Position numbers and translations under genes: made by a program. A stretch of 64,000 nucleotides of DNA from assembly GCA_965221215.1 (NCBI GenBank), contig OZ244872.1:1736001-1800000 (forward strand), written 5' to 3'. Shown in pieces: positions 1 through 9,355 of the stretch. A model generated the notes under the pieces. The model was not told the origin of the DNA. It did no database searches and saw only the letters and a program-made list of their open reading frames with translations. Each line of letters begins with the position of its first letter. The stretch's first letter is position 1. The DNA is from Aldehydirespirator sp965221215 (lineage in GTDB: Bacteria; Actinomycetota; Acidimicrobiia; Acidimicrobiales; Aldehydirespiratoraceae).

Positions 1-804
1 GGTGACCTTGACCGCGGGCACTGCTTCTCGGATTGAGCCCTGAGCGACCACCGAGCCGCGGGCGCCGCGGGTGATGGCCACCGTATGCGCCATCTCCGCC
101 GTGCGGTCCCGGGCTGCGCCAAAGTCATCGGTGCAGTGCAGCGCGCACACCTCTGCCTCGTTGGCGAGCACCACATCTACCCGGTCCTCGATCAGATCGA
201 GCCATTCCTCGCGGTGCCGCTCCACACAGAACGAGTCGCTCAGCGCCAAAGCCACCGTCCTGCCTGCATCACACGCGGCCTCCATGGCCAAACGGATGGC
301 GTCCTTGGCCGCCCGAACATCCCAGAGATATCCCTCGCAGTAGGTGATGGCGGCCGAGGCAACCAGGTCAGTGTCCACATCAGAGGGGTCGAGCAAGGCG
401 GCCATGCCCAGGTAGGTGTTCATGGTGCGCTCCGCATCCGGGGTCACCTGCACCAGACAGCGGGCGGTCGGGGGTCCGTCCGACGCGGGCGGCACACCGA
501 AGTAAACACCCATCGCCCGGATGTCGGCGACAAATACCTCCCCGAGATCGTCAGCGCTCACCTTGCCGATGAAGGCGGCCCGACCGCCGAACGAGGCCAC
601 TCCGGCCACGGTGTTGGCCGCCGATCCGCCGGGGGCGGCCACTCCCGAAGGCATGGCCCCGTACAGCTCCGCCGATCGCTCGGCCCCGACCAGGGTCATC
701 GCCCCCTTGGTCAGACCGTGGTCGTCGATGAACGAGTCGGGAACCGCCGCGATCACGTCGACTATGGCGTTGCCGACGCCCACCACATCGAACGCAGGTT
801 GCAA
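1..804 (-). CDS. adenosine kinase, PfkB family (3' end outside window)
   Basis: Predicted to phosphorylate adenosine to AMP with ATP in purine salvage in the cytoplasm. 268 codons are visible and the reading frame runs off the left edge, so the C-terminal catalytic GAGD-type motif cannot be checked. Visible family marks, in order: FDVVGVGNAIVDVIA at the N-terminus, the substrate-binding signature PGGSAANTVAGVASFGG, DLGEVFVADIRAMGV, MNTYLG, EGYLWD and LSDSFCVERHREEW, the pattern of bacterial AdoK proteins. No ATG fits. The frame opens at a TTG just after a GGGGGAGGAT Shine-Dalgarno, which decides the start. Another nucleoside or sugar substrate is possible. Confidence 0.85.
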   Translation of the reverse strand, partial: MQPAFDVVGVGNAIVDVIAAVPDSFIDDHGLTKGAMTLVGAERSAELYGAMPSGVAAPGGSAANTVAGVASFGGRAAFIGKVSADDLGEVFVADIRAMGVYFGVPPASDGPPTARCLVQVTPDAERTMNTYLGMAALLDPSDVDTDLVASAAITYCEGYLWDVRAAKDAIRLAMEAACDAGRTVALALSDSFCVERHREEWLDLIEDRVDVVLANEAEVCALHCTDDFGAARDRTAEMAHTVAITRGARGSVVAQGSIREAVPAVKVT

Positions 805-842
805 TGATCCTCCCCCGGTCGCCGCCGGAACAGTAGGCGACC

Positions 843-945
843 CCGTACCACCCGTTCCCACGGGCCGCTCGGGCCGCGCCACCCGCTCCTGCGCACTCCG
901 CCCACAGGCCGCTCGGGCCCCGGGGGGCCGGCCGGGCGGGGCGGG
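843..945 (-). repeat. degenerate copy of the dispersed GC-rich intergenic repeat
   Basis: The gap after drrB carries two partial matches to the repeat family seen downstream of mutM, rnc and plsX: the core gggccgctcgggcc occurs near 860 and a similar piece near 910. The flanks are too diverged to give exact ends. Confidence 0.4.
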
Positions 946-1763
946 TCAGCCGGTGGCTACTCGGCGGGCCAGCGAGCGGAAGGCCATCACGAAGGTCACG
1001 AGGGCGAGCCCGCCGATGGCGGCCGCCGCCTTGCCGATGGCGGCCGCGTCCCAGCCGCCGGTGAGCAGCGACCGCATGCCCTCGAGCAGGTAGGTGACCG
1101 GGTTCCAGGCGGCCACCGTCTGCATCCAGCCGGTCATCAGCTCGCGGGGCAGGTAGGCGGGCGTGAGGAAGGCGAACGGAAAGAAGATCAGGAACGACGA
1201 GTTGACCGCGGCCGGGTTCCCGGTGCGCAGCGCCACCGTGTACGGAAACCCGGTGAAGGCGAGGCTCCACGTCACCGCCAGCGCCAAAAAGAGCAGGATC
1301 CCCAGCAGCCCGGTCTCGAAGCGCACCCCGGCGATGAAGCCCATGGTGATCACCACCAGCGACAGCGCCGCAGCCAGCACGATGTCGGCCACCATCAATC
1401 CGAGCAGCAGGGTGGCGCGCCGCACCGGCGTGACCAGCATGCGGTCGAGGTAGCCGGTCTGGATATCGATCACCAGCACCGACGCCCGGGAGATGCCGGT
1501 GACCGCGAAGATGATGGCGACCGGTATCTGGAACGCCCGGTAGTCGATGCCCGGGGTCTGCTCCACGAACGACTCCAGCGCGCCGATGTTGACGACGAAG
1601 AAGAACGTCGGGATGATCAGCGCCGGGGCCAGCGCCTCGGGCTCGCGCAGCAGGCTGCGCACCGAGCGGCGGGCCACGGTGGCGATGTCGGTGAGGAACC
1701 CGACGGGGCGGACCATCCCGCCGCCGGGCGCACCGGACGTACCCGTTGTGCTCGTCTGGACGC

Positions 1764-1767
<4 letters not shown>
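946..1767 (-). CDS. ABC-2 type exporter permease (DrrB-like)
   Basis: Membrane subunit of a two-component ABC-2 exporter, 273 aa, partner of the ATPase encoded immediately upstream. About 30 mostly polar N-terminal residues precede a soluble TVARRSVRSLLREPEALAP segment and then about six hydrophobic stretches. The family mark is the ABC-2 motif region with SRASVLVIDIQTGYLDRMLVTPVRR, as in DrrB and other drug or lipid exporters. Start: the ATG overlaps the ATPase stop as ATGA, which implies translational coupling. The transported compound cannot be deduced; daunorubicin-resistance naming reflects family resemblance only. Confidence 0.85.
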
Positions 1768-2786
<1,019 letters not shown>

Positions 2787-2849
2787 GAGACCGCAGGCTA
2801 ACGGAGCCGCGTCGCAAGTCGGCCCGACCGAGCCGCAGCCGGATCGCAC

Positions 2850-3293
2850 CTACCCGAGTGGTCCAAGCCCATCGCCTTCGAGCTGATCCACGATGCCGGG
2901 CTGCCGATCTACTCCCAGACCCTGGCCATCCGCCCCGCCGACCTCGACACGCTGCGGCCCTGCCTGGCCAAGTTCGTGCCGATCGTGCAGCAGGCGGTCC
3001 TCGACTTCGCCGCCGATCCCGGCCCCACCAACGCGATGATCGTGCAGATCGTGGCCGACATCGCCAGCTTCTGGCAGTACAGCCCCGGTCTGGCGCAGTT
3101 CTCGGTCGACACCCAGATCGAGCTCGGCCTGGTCGGCAACGGCCCCGACAACACGGTCGGCAACATGGAGATCGACCGGATCCAGGAGGTGATCGACAAG
3201 ATCGTCGCCGCCGGCTTCGACGTCGACCCATCCCGCACCGACCCGAACAACCTCGTCACCAACGAGTTCATAGACGAGAGCATCGGCTTCTAG
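2850..3293 (+). pseudogene. 3' fragment of an ABC transporter substrate-binding protein (NMT1/THI5-like)
   Basis: About 147 codons encode the C-terminal part of a periplasmic-type binding protein. It begins at WSKPIAFELIHDAGLPIYSQ, continues with QQAVLDFAADPGPTNAMIV and EVIDKIVAAGFDVDPSR, and ends DESIGF before a TAG. Such proteins are about 350 aa, and the N-terminal two thirds, including signal peptide and ligand lobe, are missing. The frame is closed by a TAA at 2799, inside the start region of the divergent ABC ATPase. A strong hairpin follows the stop, so the original 3' end is preserved. Inference: a deletion or insertion of the exporter genes removed the head of the gene. Translation from an internal GTG at 2976 is possible but would give a non-functional stub. 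Confidence 0.75.
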
Positions 3294-3306
3294 AACTGGG
3301 CCGGGT

Positions 3307-3337
3307 GGGCCTCCTCCCTGAGAGCGGGGGGAGGCCC
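3307..3337 (+). terminator. GC-rich terminator-like hairpin
   Basis: gggcctcctccc and ggggggaggccc form a 12-bp stem with one mismatch around a 7-nt loop, 14 nt after the stop of the binding-protein fragment. There is no T-tract, as is common in high-GC actinobacteria. The amidohydrolase gene follows. Confidence 0.6.
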
Positions 3338-3380
3338 GCCGGTGCCAGTCGGCCCCAGACTTGGACGCGCCACGAAGGGA

Positions 3381-4841
3381 ATGCCAGTGACCGATGCCGA
3401 CCAGGGTGGGGACCGCCGGCCGCGGGCTGTCGATTTCGTGATCACCGGCACGGTGGTGACCGCCGATGCCGAGCGCCGGGTGTACTCCGACGGCGCGGTG
3501 GCGGTGCGCGACTCGAGGATCGTCGCAGTGGGCCCGAGGGCCGAGGTCGAGGCCGCCAGCGAGGGCGGGCGGCGCCTGGGCGGTCCCCGGGATCTGGTGA
3601 TCCCCGGACTAATCGACACCCACAACCACATGGCTCAGGCGCTGGTGCGAAGCCTGGCGCTGGAGGATCTGCCCAACATCACCCGGGTCTACATTCCCGC
3701 CGAGGACGTGCTGGGCGACGACGGCATCCGCACGAGCGCGAGGGTGACGATGGCCAACCTGCTGCGGGCCGGCGTGACCACCACCACCGACACGACCTGC
3801 ACCGCGGAGCACGAGGAGGCGGTGGGCGAGACCGCCCTGGAGACCGGCATCCGCTGCGCGCTGGCGGTGGGCGGACGGGATCGCACCTCGCGCCTGGCCA
3901 GCAACTACGAGCAGATCGAGGGCCGGTCGGAATACCGCGACGACCCGGCCATCATGGCCGACAACATCGCTCACCTCGAGGGCTTCCTGACCCAGTGGTC
4001 GCAGCGCGGCCGCGGCCTGGTGCGCCCCTACATCCATGCGGCGAGCGTTCCCTCGATCAGCGACGAGATGTTCGTGGCAGCTCACGACCTGGCCGAGCGC
4101 CACGACACGGCGGTGATGACCCACATCAACCGCGACCGCGAGGAGATCGAGCTCTGCGTCTCGCTGTTCGGACGGCGACCGCTCGAACACTTGAGCCGCC
4201 TCGGCGTCCTCGGCCCGCGCTTTTTGGCCATCCACGCCATGCTGACCACCGCCCGGGAGATCCGGCTGCTGGCGGAAGCCGGATCCAAGCTGACCCATGC
4301 GCCGGTGGTGTGCACCGACATCGTGTCGGCGGTGACCGATGTGGTCGGCATGCGGGTCGCCGGGGTGACGGTGGGGCTCGGCTGCGACACGGTGATCAAC
4401 GACATCCTGGCGGTGATGAGGATCGCCTTCTTCATGCAGGCCCAGGCGGCCGGGATCCCCATGTACGACCCGATCGGGTTCACCACCGAAGACGCCTTCG
4501 AGATGGCCACCATCGACGGGGCCAAGGCTCTGCTGTGGGACCATGAGATCGGTTCGCTGGAGATCGGCAAGGCCGCCGACATCGCGGTGATCGACGGAGA
4601 GAACCCCCGGCTGTCACCCCGCCACAACCCGGTCGGCTCGATCGTGCGGTACGCGGTGGGAACCGATGTGCGCAGCGTCCTGGTCGACGGCCGGCTGGTA
4701 GTGGACGACGGCCGGGTGCTGACCATCGACGAGGACTCGCTGCTCACCGAAGCCGACGAGGTGGCGGCCCGAGTCCGCCGCGACCTCGTCCCCCGCCGCT
4801 ATTGGCCCCTGAACCAGCGCTTCCGGATCATCGACGGCTGA
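3381..4841 (+). CDS. amidohydrolase (TRZ/ATZ/MtaD-like deaminase family)
   Basis: Metal-dependent hydrolase of the amidohydrolase superfamily, about 486 aa, probably a deaminase or chlorohydrolase-type enzyme acting on a heterocycle. An N-terminal beta-sandwich (VDFVITGTVVTADAERRVYSDGAV) leads to the metal-binding HxH in PGLIDTHNHMAQ near residue 75. Further candidate metal or substrate residues are the His of RPYIHAA, the His of MTHINRDREE and the Asp of GLGCDTVIND. The C-terminus returns to the sandwich domain (IGSLEIGKAADIAVIDG). The ATG at 3381 touches the GAAGGGA motif; the GTG at 3387 has better Shine-Dalgarno spacing and may be the true start. Substrate unknown; the neighbouring binding-protein remnant suggests a lost uptake partner. 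Confidence 0.85.
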   Translation: MPVTDADQGGDRRPRAVDFVITGTVVTADAERRVYSDGAVAVRDSRIVAVGPRAEVEAASEGGRRLGGPRDLVIPGLIDTHNHMAQALVRSLALEDLPNITRVYIPAEDVLGDDGIRTSARVTMANLLRAGVTTTTDTTCTAEHEEAVGETALETGIRCALAVGGRDRTSRLASNYEQIEGRSEYRDDPAIMADNIAHLEGFLTQWSQRGRGLVRPYIHAASVPSISDEMFVAAHDLAERHDTAVMTHINRDREEIELCVSLFGRRPLEHLSRLGVLGPRFLAIHAMLTTAREIRLLAEAGSKLTHAPVVCTDIVSAVTDVVGMRVAGVTVGLGCDTVINDILAVMRIAFFMQAQAAGIPMYDPIGFTTEDAFEMATIDGAKALLWDHEIGSLEIGKAADIAVIDGENPRLSPRHNPVGSIVRYAVGTDVRSVLVDGRLVVDDGRVLTIDEDSLLTEADEVAARVRRDLVPRRYWPLNQRFRIIDG

Positions 4842-4881
4842 CAGCACCCGACCGCCGGGCACAAGCCCGCAATGGTCGGAT

Positions 4882-5628
4882 TCACTCACCTATCCGCTCG
4901 GCCTCCAGGCCGTGTTCGATGAGGAGTTCCCGCTCCTCGTAGCTGAGCCCGCCCCGAGTCTCGATCAGGTCGGGGCGGCGCTCGAGGGTGCGGGCCAGCG
5001 ACTGGGCCCGGCGCCAGCGGGCCACCTTGTTGTGGTCGCCCGACAGCAGCACCTCGGGCACCTGCCATCCCCGGAAGGCAGCGGGCCGGGTGTATTGCGG
5101 GTACTCCAGCAGCCCGCCGGCGAAGGACTCCTCGGCGGTGGAAGCCTCGTTGGAGAGGACTCCGGGCACGCAGCGCGCCACCGCCTCCAGCACCACCCCG
5201 GCGGCCACCTCGCCGCCGGACAACACCACGTCGCCGACCGAGACCTCCGCATCCACCAGGTGTTGGCATACCCGCTCGTCGACGCCCTCGTAGCGCCCGC
5301 AGAGCATCGAGAACCCATCGCCCGATGCCAACTCTTCGGCCATTGCCTGGTCGAAGCGGCGCCCCGCGGGCGACAGGTAGCACAGCGGCCGGGGCGGCTC
5401 GACCGCCTCAACCGCATCGAACAGCGGCTGGGGCATCATCACCATCCCCGCTCCCCCGCCAAAGGGTGCGTCGTCGACGCTGCGATGGCGCCCGGCGGCG
5501 GCCACCCGCAGGTCGTGGACCCGCACGTCAAGCCCACCGGCAGCCCGAGCCCGCCCGATGACCGAGGCCGAGGCCATGGCCTCCACCAGGTCGGGGAAGA
5601 TGGTGAATATGTCGATGCGGAAGCTCAC
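4882..5628 (-). CDS. trmD: tRNA (guanine-N1-)-methyltransferase TrmD
   Basis: Makes m1G37 in tRNAs with a G at position 36 and so prevents +1 frameshifting. 248 aa, normal length. The SPOUT fold and trefoil-knot marks are visible: RIDIFTIFPDLVEA at the N-terminus, DDAPFGGGAGMVMMPQP, the AdoMet-binding SMLCGRYEGVDERV, DVVLSGGE and the LLEYPQYTRPAAFRGWQVPEVL block with SGDHNKVARWRR. GTG start overlapping the rimM stop as GTGA. Last gene of the rpsP-khpA-rimM-trmD run; rplS, which commonly follows trmD, is absent, and a convergent amidohydrolase gene sits there instead. Confidence 0.96.
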   Translation of the reverse strand: MSFRIDIFTIFPDLVEAMASASVIGRARAAGGLDVRVHDLRVAAAGRHRSVDDAPFGGGAGMVMMPQPLFDAVEAVEPPRPLCYLSPAGRRFDQAMAEELASGDGFSMLCGRYEGVDERVCQHLVDAEVSVGDVVLSGGEVAAGVVLEAVARCVPGVLSNEASTAEESFAGGLLEYPQYTRPAAFRGWQVPEVLLSGDHNKVARWRRAQSLARTLERRPDLIETRGGLSYEERELLIEHGLEAERIGE

Positions 5629-6128
5629 GGCTCGAACAGCCCGTCGGGCGCGTTCACCTCAATGCGCTCGCCTGGCACCGTGTCGACCACGAAGCGCAGC
5701 GGCACCAGGGTGCCGTCGTCGAGTTCGAGCAGGTCGCCGGCCGGATTGGCCACCACCGATGCGACCCGGCCCCGGTCCGTGCCGGAAGTATCCACCACCC
5801 GCGCCCCGATCAGCTCGTGGACCCACAGCTCGTCGGGGTCGGCGATCGGCGCGGCTCGCAGCACCAAACCCCGCAGGGCCTCGGCCTTGCCCCGGTCGTC
5901 GATGCCGGCGAACCTCACCAGGTGGCGCTGGTTGTGGGGCCGGGCCGCCACCACCCGCAGCGCCGCCGCATCGGTCTGAAGCTCCGATCCCGGCGCCAGC
6001 CGCTCGGGCCGGTTGGAGACCAGCGTGACCGCCACCTCGCCGCCGGTGCCGTGGGGCCGGCCCACCCGGCCGATCTCAAGCAGGCGCTCGGAGAAATCAG
6101 TCGACGAACTCGACCTCGATGTCCACAT
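5625..6128 (-). CDS. rimM: 16S rRNA processing protein RimM
   Basis: Assembly factor for the 30S head; binds S19 and promotes late 16S rRNA maturation. The RimM N-terminal beta-barrel begins LLEIGRVGRPHGTGGEVAV. The PRC-barrel follows with ELWVHELIGARVVDTSGTDRGRV and RFVVDTVPGERIEVNAPDGLFEP. The body is the usual ~170 aa. The start is uncertain: no ATG or GTG lies close to the conserved LLEIGR, and the ATG chosen adds about 14 residues and overlaps the end of khpA by 32 nt. A non-standard start nearer LLEIGR is possible. The stop overlaps trmD. Confidence 0.92.
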   Translation of the reverse strand: MWTSRSSSSTDFSERLLEIGRVGRPHGTGGEVAVTLVSNRPERLAPGSELQTDAAALRVVAARPHNQRHLVRFAGIDDRGKAEALRGLVLRAAPIADPDELWVHELIGARVVDTSGTDRGRVASVVANPAGDLLELDDGTLVPLRFVVDTVPGERIEVNAPDGLFEP

Positions 6129-6351
6129 CGTCGCGGGATCCGGCGGCGCGCACGAGCGTCCGGATGGCATGGGCCACGCGGCCTCGCTTGCCGATCACCC
6201 GTCCCATCTCGCCTTGGGCGACGCGGACATCGAGGCGCACCGCGTCGGCTCCGGCCGAGCTGGCGGTTATCTGCACCGCGTCGGCATCGTCGACGATGCT
6301 GGTGACCACGTAGCGGCACATCGCCTCGGCGGTGGGGGCCAGATCGCTCAC
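6097..6351 (-). CDS. khpA: KH-domain RNA-binding protein KhpA
   Basis: 84-aa single KH-domain protein. The GxxG RNA-binding loop region reads GEMGRVIGKRGRVAHAIRTLVRAAG, followed by the acidic tail DVDIEVEFVD typical of KhpA/YlqC. In Firmicutes KhpA pairs with KhpB (Jag) to bind small RNAs and affect cell elongation; no khpB is in this window. Conserved position between rpsP and rimM. GTG start overlapping the rpsP stop (GTGA). Confidence 0.92.
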   Translation of the reverse strand: MSDLAPTAEAMCRYVVTSIVDDADAVQITASSAGADAVRLDVRVAQGEMGRVIGKRGRVAHAIRTLVRAAGSRDDVDIEVEFVD

Positions 6352-6662
6352 GAGCCGCCGTCCTCAGCGCCGGCCGCGGCTGCGGGCACCGCATCGGCAG
6401 GCTCGGGGCCGCGGAAGGTGTCCCAGGCGCCGCTGATTCTCAACAGCTTCTCGACCCGCTCGGTGGGCTGGGCGCCGTGGCGCAGCCAGTGCAGGGCCCG
6501 ATCGTTGTCGATGCGCACCACCGACGGGTCCTGGCGGGGCTCGTAGAACCCGATTATCTCGATGAAGCGCCCGTTGCGGGGCGCACGGGAGTCTGCCGCC
6601 ACAACGCGGTAGGTGGGCTGCTTCTTCTTCCCCATCCGCATGAGGCGCAACTTGACGGCCAA
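6348..6662 (-). CDS. rpsP: 30S ribosomal protein S16
   Basis: 104 aa. N-terminal VKLRLMRMGKKKQPTYRVVAADSRAPRNGRFIE is the S16 signature, followed by IGFYEPRQDP and ALHWLRHGAQPTERV. An alanine-rich C-terminal tail of about 20 residues is usual in Actinobacteria. The start is TTG, chosen because AGAGGA lies 6 nt upstream and the next residues (AVKLRL) match the family N-terminus. Begins the khpA-rimM-trmD overlapping cluster, 34 nt after ffh. Confidence 0.97.
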   Translation of the reverse strand: MAVKLRLMRMGKKKQPTYRVVAADSRAPRNGRFIEIIGFYEPRQDPSVVRIDNDRALHWLRHGAQPTERVEKLLRISGAWDTFRGPEPADAVPAAAAGAEDGGS

Positions 6663-6696
6663 TGTGATTCCTCTGATCTGTTGGGGGGCGTGAGGG

Positions 6697-8145
6697 TCAA
6701 TTCAACCCGGGCCAGTCACCCTTTTCCAACCCTGGCAGGGCAAGAGGCGCCTTGGACACGGGCGCAGGCCCCTTGGGCGTGGTGCGGCCACCGGCGCTGC
6801 GGCGCCCCTTGCGGCTGGAGCGGGCCGCCCCCGGCCTCGATGCGGACGCCCTGCGCTTGCCGGCGAGACCGCCGAGGCCCCGCATCGCCGAGCGCATCTG
6901 CTTGAACTGGTCGACCAGGGCCTTGACATCGGCCGGACGGCAGCCCGAACCGGCCGCGATGCGCTGTCGGCGGGAGGCGTCGATGATGTCGGGCTCGGCC
7001 CGCTCCGCCGGCGTCATCGAGTGGATCATGCCGGTGATGCGGCCGATGCGGCCCTCGTCGATGTCGGCGCCGCGCATCTGTTGCGGCAGGCCCGGCATCA
7101 TCCCGAGGAGGCTGCGCAGATTGCCCATGCCGAGGACCTGCTGCATGGTGGACAGGAAGTCGTCGAACGTGAACGTGCCCTCGAGCAGCCGCGACGCCGT
7201 CTCCTCCGCCTGCTCGGCCTCGAAGGCGGCCTCGGCCTTGTCGATCAGGGTCTCGACGTCGCCCATGCCCAGGATGCGGCTGGCGAGGCGGTCGGGATGG
7301 AACGGCTCGAAGTCCTCCAGCTTCTCGCCGACCGAGGCGAAGGCGATGGGCCGACCCACCACCTCCTTGACCGACAGCGCGGCGCCGCCGCGGGCGTCGC
7401 CGTCGAGCTTGGTGAGGATCACGCCGTCGATCCCCAGCGTGTCGTGGAAGGCCTTGGCCGAGTTCACCGCGTCCTGGCCGACGGTGGCGTCCACCACCAG
7501 GAAGGTGTAGTGAGGCCGCACCGCCTTGGAGATGCGGCGAACCTGGTCCATCATCTCGGCGTCGATGGCCAGCCGGCCGGCGGTGTCGACGATCACCACG
7601 TCGCGTCCGGTGCGGGCCGCTTCGGCCATCGCGGCCGACGCCGCCTTGACCGGGCTGCGGGGGTGGCTGAAGACGGGCACGCCGGCCCGCTCGCCCAGCG
7701 TGCGGAGTTGCTCGACCGCAGCGGGGCGCTGCAAGTCGGCGCCGACCAGCAGCGGGCTGCGGCCCTGGCGCAGAAACCACTGGGCCAGCTTGGCCGCATT
7801 GGTGGTCTTGCCCGTTCCCTGCAGGCCGGCCAGCAGGATCACAGTGGGCGGCTTGGAGGCGTGGCTGAGGACTAGCTGCTCGCCTCCGAGGCTGGAGGTG
7901 AGCTCCGCCAGCACGATCTTGACCACCTGCTGGGCCGGGTTGAGCGCCCCCGAGAGCTCCTCGCCGACGGCCCGCTCGCGGATGCGGGCGGTGAGGTTGG
8001 CGACCACGTCGAGGTTGACGTCGGCCTCGAGCAGCGCGACCCGGATCTCGGCGAGGGCGGCATCCACATCGTCGGCGGAGAGCCGTCCCTTGCCGCGCAG
8101 CCGGGAGAAGACAGTCTCGAAGCGGCTGGTCAGCGTGTCAAACAT
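6697..8145 (-). CDS. ffh: signal recognition particle protein Ffh (SRP54)
   Basis: SRP GTPase that binds signal peptides on nascent chains and docks with FtsY. 482 aa. N domain at about 1-95. G domain with GLQGTGKTT at 107-115, the DTAGR motif (VIVDTAGRLAIDAEMMDQV) and TKLDGDARGGAALSV. Methionine-rich M domain near residues 320-440 with MQQVLGMGNLRSLLGMMPGLP and the 4.5S RNA-binding RRQRIAAGSGCRPADV segment, where SG is followed by C instead of the more usual T or S. A basic, serine- and proline-rich tail of about 60 residues ends the protein. Upstream ftsY is 29 nt away. Confidence 0.96.
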   Translation of the reverse strand: MFDTLTSRFETVFSRLRGKGRLSADDVDAALAEIRVALLEADVNLDVVANLTARIRERAVGEELSGALNPAQQVVKIVLAELTSSLGGEQLVLSHASKPPTVILLAGLQGTGKTTNAAKLAQWFLRQGRSPLLVGADLQRPAAVEQLRTLGERAGVPVFSHPRSPVKAASAAMAEAARTGRDVVIVDTAGRLAIDAEMMDQVRRISKAVRPHYTFLVVDATVGQDAVNSAKAFHDTLGIDGVILTKLDGDARGGAALSVKEVVGRPIAFASVGEKLEDFEPFHPDRLASRILGMGDVETLIDKAEAAFEAEQAEETASRLLEGTFTFDDFLSTMQQVLGMGNLRSLLGMMPGLPQQMRGADIDEGRIGRITGMIHSMTPAERAEPDIIDASRRQRIAAGSGCRPADVKALVDQFKQMRSAMRGLGGLAGKRRASASRPGAARSSRKGRRSAGGRTTPKGPAPVSKAPLALPGLEKGDWPGLN

Positions 8146-8174
8146 GGCCGGGCCACACTACCGGCCCGCCTAAC

Positions 8175-9278
8175 TCAGGCGAACAGGGCGTCGGCGAACT
8201 CAGCGGCGTCGAAAGGCACCAGGTCGGCGATGCCCTCCCCCACTCCGACGAGCTTGACCGGCACCCCGAGCTCGGTCTGAACCGACACCACGATCCCGCC
8301 CTTGGCCGATCCGTCGAGCTTGGTGAGCACCACACCGGTGACGTCGACCGCTTCGATGAACTGTCGGGCCTGGGCCAGGCCGTTCTGGCCGGTGGTGGCA
8401 TCGAGCACGAGGAGCGTCTCGGTGACTACGCCGGACCCCTTCTCGGCCACCCGCCTCACCTTCTGAAGCTCGGACATGAGGTTCTGCTCAGTGTGGAAGC
8501 GGCCGGCGGTGTCGGCCAGCACCAACTCGGCGCCCCGCGCCGCGGCCGACTCCACCGCGTCGAACACCACCGACGCCGGGTCGGCCCCCGCGGCGCCCCG
8601 AACGATGTGAGCCGACGAGCGCTCCGCCCACATGGCGAGCTGGTCGGCGGCCGCGGCCCGGAAGGTATCGCCCGCGGCCAGAACGACATCGGTGCCACCG
8701 TCGGCCTCGCGTTTGGCCAGCTTGCCGATGGTGGTGGTCTTGCCGGTGCCGTTCACGCCCACGAAGAGCCACACCGACGGGTGTTCGCCGTCGTCGCGCC
8801 GAGCCAGCGAGCGGTCGACCCCGCTGAGGCGGTCGCACAGCTCGGCCCGCAGCGCGGCCATGGCATCGACTTGCCCGTTGCCACCGGCCTCGACCCGGAC
8901 CCGGGCCGCGCTCACGATCTCGGAGCTTGTGGTCAGGCCGACATCGGCTCGAATCAGGGCCTCGGTGACGCCGGTCCAGGCTTCCTCGGAGATGGAGGGC
9001 CGGTCGAGCGCCGAGGCGAGGGACCCTGCCAGCGCGGCTCTGGCCTTGCCCAGCCGGTCGCGCAGCGAAGGGCCGCCTCCAGCTGCGGCTGTCGGGGCGC
9101 GCTCTGCCACCCGGTCGACCACCCGATCAGCGACCCTGGCTGCATCTCGGGCTGCGACCTCGGCGCAGCGAGAGGGCGCCGCGCCCCGCTTGCGGCGGCT
9201 CCTCCACGCCAGCAGTGCGGCCACCGCAAGGACGGCGACGGCTGCGACGACTAGGCCAATGGCAACCTCAGGCGTCAT
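8175..9278 (-). CDS. ftsY: signal recognition particle receptor FtsY
   Basis: Membrane-associated SRP receptor GTPase, 367 aa. A transmembrane helix at residues 4-24 (AIGLVVAAVAVLAVAALLAW) followed by RSRRKR anchors the protein; many other FtsY proteins lack a true TM segment. The NG core holds GVNGTGKTT at 174-182, GDTFRAAAADQL, LADTAGRFHTEQNLM, DATTGQNG and TKLDGSAKGG. Forms the targeting pair with ffh directly downstream. An HtrA protease gene separates it from smc, which usually adjoins ftsY in actinobacteria. Confidence 0.95.
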   Translation of the reverse strand: MTPEVAIGLVVAAVAVLAVAALLAWRSRRKRGAAPSRCAEVAARDAARVADRVVDRVAERAPTAAAGGGPSLRDRLGKARAALAGSLASALDRPSISEEAWTGVTEALIRADVGLTTSSEIVSAARVRVEAGGNGQVDAMAALRAELCDRLSGVDRSLARRDDGEHPSVWLFVGVNGTGKTTTIGKLAKREADGGTDVVLAAGDTFRAAAADQLAMWAERSSAHIVRGAAGADPASVVFDAVESAAARGAELVLADTAGRFHTEQNLMSELQKVRRVAEKGSGVVTETLLVLDATTGQNGLAQARQFIEAVDVTGVVLTKLDGSAKGGIVVSVQTELGVPVKLVGVGEGIADLVPFDAAEFADALFA

Positions 9279-9355
9279 TCGAGGACTTCCATCCCGTCCG
9301 TGGCCGCGTAGATTTCACCGTCAGGCCCAGCACCGCCCGTATCCCGACTTCAGCG

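Noticed and set aside
2976..3293. A complete 105-aa protein starting at GTG 2976
   Set aside because: Homology to substrate-binding proteins extends upstream in the same frame to about 2850, so it is a fragment, not a small gene.
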